Source: an uncultured Oscillospiraceae bacterium (GTDB lineage: Bacteria > Bacillota > Clostridia > Oscillospirales > Oscillospiraceae). From it: DNA of 64,000 bases. Numbering within the stretch: position 1 is the first letter of the stretch; each line of letters opens with the position of its first letter. Below the pieces are notes generated by a model. The model was not told where the DNA came from. It was given only the letters and a program-made list of their open reading frames with translations, and ran no database searches. The stretch spans positions 27,221 through 91,220 of the forward strand of contig CANQCS010000006.1 of assembly GCA_947589745.1 (NCBI GenBank), written 5' to 3'. Of this stretch, positions 43,120 through 51,081 are shown piece after piece. A program made the translations under genes and the position numbers.

Positions 43120-43416
43120 ATGTTGATGAGCCCTTGCCGCAGAGGAGATGGCGTTAACCGCCGTCCCTGGGACCCCGCGCCGCCGGAGCAGTCCCACGGA
43201 CAGCCAGGCCGCGCCGGACAGGCCGGTCCCCGCCGGGAGCCCGCCGGGGAGCCGGCGGTACGCCGCTACTGCCACCCCATCCGGACGGCCCGCCCCGGCC
43301 GCCGGGATGCCACGGAGGAGCTGCTGGCTCAAATCCAGGGGAGTCTCGACAGGCAGTCCGCCCTGCTGGAGGAGCTGCTGCGGCGGACCGGCGGTAACAA
43401 CCCGGATACAAATTGA
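43120..43416 (+). CDS. Small protein downstream of the serine recombinase
   Basis: The 98-aa protein starts at ATG 43120 after GAGGAGCG. It is rich in Pro, Arg and Gly for its first 70 residues and ends in an amphipathic helix (TEELLAQIQGSLDRQSALLEELLRR). No family was recognised. It follows the recombinase by 28 nt and is probably co-transcribed. Confidence 0.6.
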   Translation: MLMSPCRRGDGVNRRPWDPAPPEQSHGQPGRAGQAGPRREPAGEPAVRRYCHPIRTARPGRRDATEELLAQIQGSLDRQSALLEELLRRTGGNNPDTN

Positions 43417-43444
43417 ACAAATGGTGACAAATCCGTGACGGGCC

Positions 43445-43473
43445 TTGCGTCCCGCCGCGGATTCCGCTATAAT
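43445..43473 (+). promoter_or_regulatory. Promoter of the LCP gene
   Basis: TTGCGT (43445-43450), 17-nt spacer and a perfect TATAAT (43468-43473), 75 nt upstream of the start. Confidence 0.7.
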
Positions 43474-43547
43474 GTGCTTCGTATCTGCCGATTTCGCGCC
43501 GCGTACCGACGCGGCGCTTTTTATGCAAAAGAAGGTGCCTGCGACCC

Positions 43548-44579
43548 ATGAGCCGTAAAAGACGTGATACCACCCCCCTGCAGAATCTTGCCGTCACCGT
43601 TGTGTGCGTTCTCTTTATTTTGACCGCCGTGGTCGGGCTGTTCAAATGCTTCTCCCGGGAACCCGCCGCCGGCGGGGAGCTTCCTCCCTCTCAGAGTGAC
43701 CTGGCGGCGGAGGGCGAGTCCGCGACGCCTCTGGAGCCCGAGGGAGCCGCCGCCCAGGACAACATGGCCAACCCCAACGCCCGCAAGCCCCACTTCCACA
43801 CCATTCTGGTGGGCGGCCTGGACGACGAGAACGGCGGCAGCGACACCAACCTGCTGGTGGCGCTGGACGCGGAGAACGGCACCATCGACGTGGTCAGCCT
43901 CCCCCGGGACACGCTGCTGAACGTGTCCTGGTCCGTCAAGAAGCTGAACAACGCCTACCACCACGGCGGCTTCGGCCAGACCATGTCCGAGGTTTCCAAG
44001 CTGCTGGGCATCCCGGTGGACCACTATGTGACGGTGGACCTGCGGGCCTTTGTGGAGCTGGTGGACGCCATCGACGGCGTGGACTTCGACATCCCGGTGG
44101 ATATGGACTACGACGACCCCTATCAGGATCTGTCCATCCACTTCCCCGCCGGGCCCCGCCACCTCACCGGCGAGGAGGCGCTGCAGGTGATCCGCTGGCG
44201 GCAGAACAACGACGGCTCCGGCTATCCCACCGCCGATATCGGCCGCATCGGCACCCAGCAGGCGTTTCTGACCGCCGTGGCCAAGCAGACGCTGACGCTG
44301 GAGAATGTGGACAAGCTGGGGGAGTTCTGCGAGATCGTGGACACCTGGGTGGACACCGACTTCACCGTGGCCAACCTGATCTGGCTGGGCCAGCAGGCCC
44401 TCGCCATCGGCAGTGACAACATCACCTTCCACACCCTGCCCGGGGACGGGGCGGGCTGGTACAAGGGCGGCTCCTACTACGTGCTGGACCCGGAGGCCAC
44501 ATTGGAGCTCATCAACGCCAACTTCAACCCCTACCAGCGGGAGCTGACCAGGGAGGACATGGACATTCTGGTCCCATGA
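43548..44579 (+). CDS. LytR-CpsA-Psr family cell-wall glycopolymer ligase
   Basis: The 343-aa protein has an N-terminal membrane anchor (about 13-32), a linker, then an LCP domain: FHTILVGGLDDENGGSDTNLLVALD, VSLPRDTLLNV, KKLNNAYHHGG and DIGRIGTQQAFLTAV, with the expected Arg and Asp residues of the active site. LCP enzymes transfer lipid-linked glycopolymers (teichoic acids, capsule) to peptidoglycan outside the cell. It has its own promoter and a bidirectional terminator. Which polymer it attaches is not evident. Confidence 0.92.
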   Translation: MSRKRRDTTPLQNLAVTVVCVLFILTAVVGLFKCFSREPAAGGELPPSQSDLAAEGESATPLEPEGAAAQDNMANPNARKPHFHTILVGGLDDENGGSDTNLLVALDAENGTIDVVSLPRDTLLNVSWSVKKLNNAYHHGGFGQTMSEVSKLLGIPVDHYVTVDLRAFVELVDAIDGVDFDIPVDMDYDDPYQDLSIHFPAGPRHLTGEEALQVIRWRQNNDGSGYPTADIGRIGTQQAFLTAVAKQTLTLENVDKLGEFCEIVDTWVDTDFTVANLIWLGQQALAIGSDNITFHTLPGDGAGWYKGGSYYVLDPEATLELINANFNPYQRELTREDMDILVP

Positions 44580-44644
44580 CCGCAGGGAATACCGGTCCCT
44601 GCATTTCCCGGAACGCCGCATTTCCCGGTCCGAAGGAACAGAAA

Positions 44645-44699
44645 AACGGGCACGGAGCACAGGGGGAATTCCCTGTACTCCGTGCCCGTTCTTTTATTT
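44645..44699. terminator. Bidirectional terminator between the LCP gene and htpG
   Basis: The long hairpin AACGGGCACGGAG / CTCCGTGCCCGTT with inner CAGGG/CCCTG pairing ends in CTTTTATTT on the plus strand and GTTTTTC on the minus strand, so it can stop both convergent genes. Confidence 0.85.
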
Positions 44700-44733
44700 C
44701 GTTCCTGTCCGGCAGATGCCGGGAGCGGATTTC

Positions 44734-44822
44734 ATACTTTTTCTTGAAAGAAAAAGTATCAAAAAGAACTTTAATATCGCTACCAAAACGTTGCTATTCC
44801 TAGATTTCTCACACGGTAACGA
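44734..44822 (+). repeat. Palindromic intergenic element, copy C
   Basis: The 26-nt palindrome is at 44734-44759 (arms ATACTTTTTCTT and AAGAAAAAGTAT around GA), followed by CAAAAAGAACTTTA, ATCGCTACC, AACGTTGC and CACACGGTAACGATA. This copy lies outside the injection operon, between the convergent LCP and htpG genes, after their terminator. Confidence 0.8.
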
Positions 44823-44869
44823 TATGTGGTTTTAATTGAAGAATAGTATCATTTTGATTTCCCGCGCAG

Positions 44870-46750
44870 TTACCACAGGCTGCACAGCAGGTCGGTGTAC
44901 CCGGACGGGTCGTCGATGGGCAGGCCCGCGATCAGTTTGGCCTGGTTCAGCAGCACCTGGGCGTACTTCTTCGCCTTCTCCGGGTCGTCCTTCCGGGCGG
45001 CCTCCAGGGCGGCGAAGGCCGGGTGCTCCACGTTCAGCTCCAGGATGCGCTTGGCCTTGATGCCCATTTCCGGCTGGGCCACGGAGAAGTACCGCTCCAT
45101 CTCGAAGCTGACCCCCTCGCCGCTGGTCAGGCACACCGGGTGGCTCACCAGCTTCTTGGACACCCTGACCTCGTCCACGCCGTCACCCAGGGCCTCCTTC
45201 ACGAAGTCCAGGGCCTCCTGGTAGTCCTCGGCCTTCTTCTCCTCGGGCATGTCCTCCAGCTCCAGGTCGCCGTCGATGGCGGAGCGGAACTCCTTCTCCT
45301 TGTAGTTCCGCAGGATCTCCATCAGCAGCTGGTCCGCCTGGTCGGTGAGGTACAGCACCTCCATGTTCCGCTCCCGCAGCAGCTCCGTCTGGGGCAGGTT
45401 GTCCATGGCGGCAATGTTCTCGCCGGCGGCGTAGTAGATGACCTTCTGGCTCTCCGGCATCCGGTCCACGTACTCGGCGAGGGTCACCATCTTCTTCTCC
45501 GTGGAGGACCAGAACAGCAGCAGGTCCTGGAGCAGCTCCCGCTTGGCGCCGTAGTTGTTCAGGCAGCCCACCTTCAGCTGGCGGCCGAAGTTCTGGTAGA
45601 ACTTCTCATAGCCCTCCCGGTCCTCCTTCAGCATCCGCTCCAGCTCGCCCTTGACCTTCTTCTCGATGTTGTTGGCGATGATCTTCAGCTGGCGGTCGTG
45701 CTGGAGCAGCTCACGGGAGATGTTCAGGCTCAGGTCCGGGGAGTCCACCACGCCCTTGACAAAGCCGAAGTGCTCGCCGATCAGATCCTGGCACTTGTCC
45801 ATGATCATGACCCCGGCGGAGTAGAGCTGCAATCCCCGCTCGTACTCGCTGGTGTAGTAGTCGAAGGGCGTCCGGCCGGGGATGTAGAGCAGGGCCTTGT
45901 AGGACACCTGGCCCTCGGCAGACACGGTGATGACGGACTGGGGGGCGGTGTAGTCGTTGAACTTCTCCTGGTAGAACTTGTCGTACTCCTCCTTGGTGAC
46001 CTCACTCTTCTTCCGCTGCCACAGGGGGATCATGCTGTTGAGGGTGGTCTCCTCCTTGTAGCTCTCGTACTCGGGCTTGTCCTCGGGGGAGTCCTCCTTC
46101 TTCCGGGACTTGGAGATCTCCATGCGGATGGGCCAGCGGATGTAGTCACTGTACTTCCGCACCAGCTCCCGCAGGGTGTACTCCTCCAGGTACTCGCCGT
46201 ACTTCTCCTCGTCGGTGTCGGGCTTGATGTGCATGATGATGTCGGTGCCCACGGTGTCCTTCTCACAGGGGGTGATGGTGTAGCCGTCGGCCCCGTCGCT
46301 CTCCCAGCGGTAAGCCTGGTCCGCGCCGTACTTCCTGGTGATGACGGTGATCTGGTCCGACACCATGAAGGCGGAGTAGAAGCCCACGCCGAACTGGCCG
46401 ATGATATCCACATCGGCGTCCTCGTCCTGGCCCAGCTCCTGGCGGAACTGATAGGTGCCGCTGGAGGCGATGACGCCCAGGTTGTTCTCCAGCTCGTTCT
46501 CGTCCATGCCGATGCCGTTGTCGCTGACGGTGAGGGTCCGGGCCTCCTTGTCCGCCTGGATGTGGATTTTGAAGTCGTCCCGGCTCATGCCCACGTTCTC
46601 GTCGGTAAGGGAGCGGTAGCACAGCTTGTCGATGGCGTCGCTGGCGTTGGAGATGATCTCCCGCAGGAAGATCTCCTTATGGGTGTAGATGGAATTGATC
46701 ATCAGGTCCAGCAGCCGCTGGGACTCCGCCTGAAATGCTTTCTTTGCCAT
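44870..46750 (-). CDS. htpG: Hsp90-family chaperone HtpG
   Basis: The 626-aa protein shows the GHKL ATPase motifs REIISNASDAIDKL, TVSDNGIGMD and IIGQFGVGFYSAFMVSD, then the middle domain (GVVDSPDLSLNISRELLQ) and the C-terminal dimer region. HtpG is an ATP-dependent cytoplasmic chaperone. It is monocistronic, with AAAGGAG before ATG 46750 and a CIRCE operator upstream. Length is normal for bacterial HtpG. Confidence 0.97.
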   Translation of the reverse strand: MAKKAFQAESQRLLDLMINSIYTHKEIFLREIISNASDAIDKLCYRSLTDENVGMSRDDFKIHIQADKEARTLTVSDNGIGMDENELENNLGVIASSGTYQFRQELGQDEDADVDIIGQFGVGFYSAFMVSDQITVITRKYGADQAYRWESDGADGYTITPCEKDTVGTDIIMHIKPDTDEEKYGEYLEEYTLRELVRKYSDYIRWPIRMEISKSRKKEDSPEDKPEYESYKEETTLNSMIPLWQRKKSEVTKEEYDKFYQEKFNDYTAPQSVITVSAEGQVSYKALLYIPGRTPFDYYTSEYERGLQLYSAGVMIMDKCQDLIGEHFGFVKGVVDSPDLSLNISRELLQHDRQLKIIANNIEKKVKGELERMLKEDREGYEKFYQNFGRQLKVGCLNNYGAKRELLQDLLLFWSSTEKKMVTLAEYVDRMPESQKVIYYAAGENIAAMDNLPQTELLRERNMEVLYLTDQADQLLMEILRNYKEKEFRSAIDGDLELEDMPEEKKAEDYQEALDFVKEALGDGVDEVRVSKKLVSHPVCLTSGEGVSFEMERYFSVAQPEMGIKAKRILELNVEHPAFAALEAARKDDPEKAKKYAQVLLNQAKLIAGLPIDDPSGYTDLLCSLW

Positions 46751-46856
46751 GGTTTGCTCTTTCTCCTTTTGTTGACGGGCCGCTCAGGCAGCCCCTTGAT
46801 CTTTCTCCCCTATCATGACGTGTAATTGTGAACAGGGTATGTCTAATTTGTAAATA

Positions 46857-46883
46857 TTAGCACTCTTAGCATTTGAGTGCTAA
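46857..46883. promoter_or_regulatory. CIRCE operator (HrcA binding site) upstream of htpG
   Basis: TTAGCACTC, 9 nt, GAGTGCTAA: an exact match to the CIRCE inverted repeat, about 107 nt upstream of the htpG start. The -35/-10 elements near it are not clear; a TAATAT overlaps one arm. Confidence 0.92.
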
Positions 46884-46904
46884 ATCTATCTGACAACCAC
46901 TTGC

Positions 46905-46965
46905 GCAAAAAGGCCGCCGGCGCTCCACCGGGGGGACCGGCGCGCCAGCGGTCGTTTTTCTGGTG
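46905..46965 (-). terminator. Terminator of the HTH regulator gene
   Basis: On the minus strand a GC-rich imperfect stem (GACCGCTGGCGCGCCGG with GGAGCGCCGGCGGCC) is followed by TTTTTG, just past the regulator stop and before the htpG promoter region. Confidence 0.65.
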
Positions 46966-46970
46966 TCTCG

Positions 46971-47600
46971 TTAAGCAGGCAGATCCCGTCTGTCGATCTC
47001 CAGCGACAGGAGCGCCGCCGCCGCAAGATAGATGGCCAGGATGATACATTCCAGCACAAGGGGCGGACAGTTCCGGAGACAGAGGCCCGTCAGGGTGGTG
47101 ACCGCCAGCCTGACCGGAAAATAGGTCCCCAGCCAAGCGGATATCTGATAGAAGCGCCTGCGAAACCGCGCCGTCCGTTCGTTGTTTCCACCGGCCCTTT
47201 TGCGATAGGCGTACTCAAAGCCGCCAATGAGCGCCGCAAACAGCAGGAAGGTCTGTACGCCGAAGAACCAGCTCCGAAGGATCACCACCGTCATAAACTG
47301 CATCAGCAGGATCATCCCTTCCAGGATGACCAAATAGAACATGACCTGACGAACGCCGTCAGTCTTTTCCTCCTGGGCCTGGGGCGGATTGCCGCCGCTC
47401 TGGTATTCGTCATTCAGCAGTTGATCCGCCGTGACGTGAAAGAGCTTGCTGAGCTGCAGGAGGTTGGCCGCGTCCGGCATAGCCGTCCCCGTCTCCCAGC
47501 GGGAGACCGTCTGTCTGGAGACGTTCAGCTTTTCGGCCAGCGCCTCCTGGGACAGGCCGTGGGACTTTCGCAGCGCGGCGATCTTTTCCGACAGCTTCAT
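46971..47600 (-). CDS. HTH (XRE/Cro) regulator with C-terminal membrane segments
   Basis: The 209-aa protein starts at ATG 47600 after GGAGGG. Residues 1-65 form an XRE HTH (KIAALRKSHGLSQEALAEKLNVSRQTVSRWETGTAMP, then LLQLSKLFHVTADQLL). Three to four hydrophobic segments follow (about 85-205). Such membrane-tethered XRE proteins are frequent in Clostridia and are thought to sense membrane or small-molecule signals. No target is evident. Confidence 0.88.
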   Translation of the reverse strand: MKLSEKIAALRKSHGLSQEALAEKLNVSRQTVSRWETGTAMPDAANLLQLSKLFHVTADQLLNDEYQSGGNPPQAQEEKTDGVRQVMFYLVILEGMILLMQFMTVVILRSWFFGVQTFLLFAALIGGFEYAYRKRAGGNNERTARFRRRFYQISAWLGTYFPVRLAVTTLTGLCLRNCPPLVLECIILAIYLAAAALLSLEIDRRDLPA

Positions 47601-47714
47601 CGTGAGACCCTCCTTTGATCTGATGATCTCATTATAGGAAAACGCCTCTCGGAACGCCACCGCGTCAACGCTGCAATTCCGCAACAAAATGTGTCATTAT
47701 GGATAAAATGGGCG

Positions 47715-48461
47715 CTATTCCGCCGCGAGGCAGTATCCGGCGCCGTCCCCTGAGGTCTCCTCGGAGAATTCCGCCCCCGCCGCCGCCAGCGCCTCCCGCA
47801 GCGAAACGTACTCCTCATCTGTCAGCGGATAGGTCTCCCCCGGGACCCACGTCAGGCCCAGGTGCTCCTCTACCCAGTCCGCTGCTACGGCGCTGCCGGT
47901 GGTCAGCACGGCGGAATAGGCGGCCTCCACAGGCACGCTGTCCTCCACGGCCTCCAGGCCGTCCGCCGCGTCATTGGACGCGGGCATGGGGATCGACGGG
48001 CCGTTCTCCAGGGAGAAAGTATTGATGCCGCCGTCCGCCGACGCGCTGTCCGCCCCCGGGTCCCCGCTGTACATAGTCACATCGGGACCGGCGGAGCGCA
48101 GCATGGGAGCGCCGCTGTCCTGGCTGTGGCTGCTCCAGAGGGACCAGGCCCCCGCAGCTATCAGAGCGCAGCAGGCCGCTACGGCCGCCCACCGCCGCCA
48201 GGGGCGGAGGCGCACGGTCTTCCTCTCCGGCCGATCCTGGTCCGTCGCGCGGACCCGCTCCATCACCCGGGCGGAAAAGTCCCGGGGGGCCAGCTCGTCC
48301 ATCCCCCGGAACACCGCCTGTATCTCCTTCAGGTCCTCCAGATAGGCCCGGCAGGCCGGACACTCCGCCAGGTGGGCCTCCACGGCCCGCCGCTCCGGGC
48401 CCTCCAGCTCCCCGTCCAGGAGGGCGCTGAGCAGGGGTTCATACGCTTTGCAGTCGCTCAT
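47715..48461 (-). CDS. Anti-sigma factor with zinc-finger (ZAS) domain
   Basis: The 248-aa protein has an N-terminal ZAS domain (LLSALLDGELEGPERRAVEAHLAECPACRAYL, with the H-x3-C-x2-C signature), a membrane segment near residues 91-109 and an extracytoplasmic tail. It overlaps the sigma gene by 4 nt, the usual arrangement for a sigma/anti-sigma pair. It would hold the ECF sigma factor inactive at the membrane until a signal arrives. Confidence 0.9.
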   Translation of the reverse strand: MSDCKAYEPLLSALLDGELEGPERRAVEAHLAECPACRAYLEDLKEIQAVFRGMDELAPRDFSARVMERVRATDQDRPERKTVRLRPWRRWAAVAACCALIAAGAWSLWSSHSQDSGAPMLRSAGPDVTMYSGDPGADSASADGGINTFSLENGPSIPMPASNDAADGLEAVEDSVPVEAAYSAVLTTGSAVAADWVEEHLGLTWVPGETYPLTDEEYVSLREALAAAGAEFSEETSGDGAGYCLAAE

Positions 48462-49060
48462 GGCCGCCCCTCCTTCCTCTCTGTGGGGTTAGACGGCAGA
48501 TAACCGGATAAGTTCCCGCTTTTCAGCAATATTTTTCGCAGGGCGGTCCGGGCCCGTGAGATGCGGGACTTCACCGTCCCCAGGTCCAGGTCCAGGATCT
48601 GGGCGATCTCCTCGTAGCTGAGCTGCCGCAGCTCCCGGAGCACCAGCACCTGCCGGTGGCCGTCGCTGAGCTGCCGCAACCCCGCCGCCACCGCCTGCCG
48701 CAGCTCCGCGCTCTCGGCCCGCTCCTGGGGGCCGGGGGCCTGGTCCACGGGCTCCGGGCCGTAGTCCTCGTCGTCCAGCGACGCCTGGCCCCGCTGCCGG
48801 CGGTTTTTCCGCAGCAGGTCCACGGAGGCGTTCACCGCCAGCCGGTACAGCCAGGTGGCGAATCCCGCCTCCCCCCGGAAGCCGGGCAGGCCCCGCCACG
48901 CGGAGACAAAGGCCTCCTGGGCCGCGTCGGCGGCGTCGGCGCTGCTGCCGCAGAGCCGCAGGGCCACCGAATATACCTTGTCCTCATACCGCCGCACCAG
49001 CTCCGCGAAGGCATCCTCATCTCCTCCCGCGGCCCGGCGGACCAGTTCCTCGTCAGTCAT
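48458..49060 (-). CDS. ECF-family RNA polymerase sigma factor
   Basis: The 200-aa protein has region 2 (FAELVRRYEDKVYSVALRLCGSSADAADAAQEAFVSAWRGLPGFRGEAGFATWLYRLAVNASVDLLRK) and region 4 (LRQLSDGHRQVLVLRELRQLSYEEIAQILDLDLGTVKSRISRARTALRK). It overlaps dusB by 8 nt and the anti-sigma gene by 4 nt, so the three form one operon. Regulon unknown. Confidence 0.93.
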   Translation of the reverse strand: MTDEELVRRAAGGDEDAFAELVRRYEDKVYSVALRLCGSSADAADAAQEAFVSAWRGLPGFRGEAGFATWLYRLAVNASVDLLRKNRRQRGQASLDDEDYGPEPVDQAPGPQERAESAELRQAVAAGLRQLSDGHRQVLVLRELRQLSYEEIAQILDLDLGTVKSRISRARTALRKILLKSGNLSGYLPSNPTERKEGRP

Positions 49061-50024
49061 GCAGGTCCCTCTTGATGTCCCTTGTCAGCCGGTATACGTC
49101 CTCCAAGCTCTCCAGGCGGACGATCTGCTCCCGGTAGTAGGCGGCGTGGGGCACTCCCTTCAGGTACCAGGCGTAGTGCCGCCGGGCGGTGAGCACCGCC
49201 ACCCGTTCGCAGTTGTATTGGGCTGCCAGCTCGATCTGCCGCACCGCCGTGTCGCAACGCTCCGCCAGGGGAGGCCGCGCCGGTACAAGCTCCCCCGCCA
49301 AGGCCGCGGCGCACTCCCGGAAGAGCCAGGGATTGCCGAAGCTGCCCCGGCCGATCATGGCCATGTCGGCCCCGGTGCGCCGCAGGATGCGGACGGCGTC
49401 CTCCGGGGAGAACACGTCCCCGTTGGCGATGACCGGGATGGACACCGCCTCCTTCACCTGGGCGATAGTGGTCCAGTCCGCCACGCCGCCGTACATCTGG
49501 ACCCTCGTCCGCCCGTGGACCGCCACGGCGGCCACGCCCGCCTGCTCCAGCATCCCGGCCAGCTCCACGGCGTTGATGCTCCCCTTGTCCCAGCCCCGGC
49601 GCATCTTCACCGTCACCGGCACCGGGGAGGCCTTCACCACCGCCTCGGCCAACCGGGCGGCCTTCTCCGGGTCCTTCATCAGGGCGCAGCCGTCGCCGCT
49701 GGCGACCACCTTCCCCACCGGGCAGCCCATGTTGATGTCCAGGATATCCGCCCCGCTGGCCTCCACGGCGATCTGAGCCGCCTCCGCCATGCAGGCGATA
49801 TCGCTGCCGAAGATCTGGGCCGCAAAGGGCTTCTCCCCCGGAAAGGGCATCAGCAGCTGCCGGCTCTTTTTGTCCTGGTAGCACAGGGCCTTGGCGCTGA
49901 CCAGCTCGGTATAGGTGAGCCCGGCCCCCTGCTCCGCGCAGATCTGCCGGAAGGCCGCGTCTGTCACCCCGGCCATGGGCGCCAGGGCCAGCGGGGAGTG
50001 GATCTCTACCGTTCCGATGCGCAA
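49053..50024 (-). CDS. dusB: tRNA-dihydrouridine synthase (DusB-like)
   Basis: The 323-aa flavoprotein starts at TTG 50024, 8 nt after GGAGGAG. The N-terminal APMAGVTDAAFRQI, the catalytic Cys in DINMGCPVGKV, the VHGRTRVQMYGG loop and the C-terminal helical tail are all typical. The enzyme reduces uridine to dihydrouridine in tRNA. It lies between the replication genes and the ECF sigma gene. Confidence 0.94.
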   Translation of the reverse strand: MRIGTVEIHSPLALAPMAGVTDAAFRQICAEQGAGLTYTELVSAKALCYQDKKSRQLLMPFPGEKPFAAQIFGSDIACMAEAAQIAVEASGADILDINMGCPVGKVVASGDGCALMKDPEKAARLAEAVVKASPVPVTVKMRRGWDKGSINAVELAGMLEQAGVAAVAVHGRTRVQMYGGVADWTTIAQVKEAVSIPVIANGDVFSPEDAVRILRRTGADMAMIGRGSFGNPWLFRECAAALAGELVPARPPLAERCDTAVRQIELAAQYNCERVAVLTARRHYAWYLKGVPHAAYYREQIVRLESLEDVYRLTRDIKRDLHD

Positions 50025-50043
50025 GCGGTACTCCTCCTTCTGT

Positions 50044-50083
50044 AAAAAACGGGGGCGGCCATCGCGGGACGGCCGTCCCCGCC
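50044..50083 (-). terminator. Intrinsic terminator or attenuator between the dnaC-like gene and dusB
   Basis: On the minus strand a GGGGACGGCC / GGCCGCCCCC-type stem is followed by GTTTTTT. The whole dnaC-dusB gap is 61 nt and shows no promoter for dusB, so partial read-through is likely. Confidence 0.75.
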
Positions 50084-50085
50084 TG

Positions 50086-51081
50086 TCACTGTTCCTGTTT
50101 CAAAATGCGGATATCCTCTCCGAAAAACCGCAGGATCTGATACTCTCCCAGCAGCCGGGAGCGGACGGCCTCGCCGTACCGTTCCCCCAGCCTGTCCACG
50201 GAGAGGTTGGTGGAGAGGATGGTCTTCTTCCGGTTCAGCAGACGGTCGTTAATGAGCCGGTACACCACCGACTGGACGAAGCTGGTGAGCATCTCGGTGC
50301 CCAGGTCGTCCACGATCAGCAGGTCGCAGTTGAGATACCGGTCGATCTCCCGGTCCGGGTCCTCCTCGTAGGGGTTCTCCCGGCCGAACTTGCCGCTCTC
50401 GAACTGCTGCATGATGTGCCCCGCGGTGTCGTACACCACGGAGAAACCCAGGTCGCTGACCTCCCGGGCGATGCAGGCGGAGAGGAAGGTCTTGCCCAGC
50501 CCCGGCGCGCCGGTGAAGAGCAGGTTGCCGCTGCGCCTGCCGAACTTGTGGGCGTAGTTGCCGCAGAGCTCCCGGATCATCTCCATGTTCTCCAGGGGGC
50601 TCCTGCCGAACTCCGGCCACACCTCGTCCGAGTACCAGTCAAAGGAGAATGTGTCGAAAGACTGGTTCCCCAGGTCCAGCAGCTTGCTAAGCCGCCGGTT
50701 CTGCTCCCTGGTGTAATAGGCCATGAGGCAGCGGCAGGGGGTGCCGTCCCGGAGGTAGCCGCTGTCCTGGCAGAGGCGGCAGGCCGGCGTCTCGTCCAGG
50801 TAATCGGAGGCGTAGCCCGCCCCGGCCAGCAGTAGCTCCCGCTCCCGCTGGAGGGCCAGGTTGCTCCGCTCCAGCTCCTTGATGGCGGCGTCCCCGTCCT
50901 CCTGAAAGGCGGCGATGACCAGCTTCGCCGCGGTGCCCCGCAGCTCCCGGTCGATGCTCTCCAGCCGCGGCAGGCGGCGGTAGACCTCCCCGGTCCGCCG
51001 CTCCAGCTCCGCCCGGCGGCGGTCCTTATCCAGCTGGAACCGCCGCAGGGCGGCGGCCATGATCTTCCCATCCTGTGCCAC
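50086..51081 (-). CDS. DnaC/DnaI-type helicase-loader ATPase
   Basis: The 331-aa protein starts at GTG 51081 right after the DnaD stop. It has an N-terminal coiled coil, a Cys-rich region (CRLCQDSGYLRDGTPCRC) that may bind zinc, and an AAA+ domain with Walker A (FTGAPGLGKTFLSACIA), Walker B (LLIVDDLGTE) and a sensor (ILSTNLS). Pairing with DnaD is typical of Clostridia; it would load the replicative helicase. Confidence 0.9.
   Translation of the reverse strand: MAQDGKIMAAALRRFQLDKDRRRAELERRTGEVYRRLPRLESIDRELRGTAAKLVIAAFQEDGDAAIKELERSNLALQRERELLLAGAGYASDYLDETPACRLCQDSGYLRDGTPCRCLMAYYTREQNRRLSKLLDLGNQSFDTFSFDWYSDEVWPEFGRSPLENMEMIRELCGNYAHKFGRRSGNLLFTGAPGLGKTFLSACIAREVSDLGFSVVYDTAGHIMQQFESGKFGRENPYEEDPDREIDRYLNCDLLIVDDLGTEMLTSFVQSVVYRLINDRLLNRKKTILSTNLSVDRLGERYGEAVRSRLLGEYQILRFFGEDIRILKQEQ

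Noticed and set aside
44776..44869. Possible short coding frames in the gap before htpG
   Set aside because: They are translations of the palindromic element copy C.
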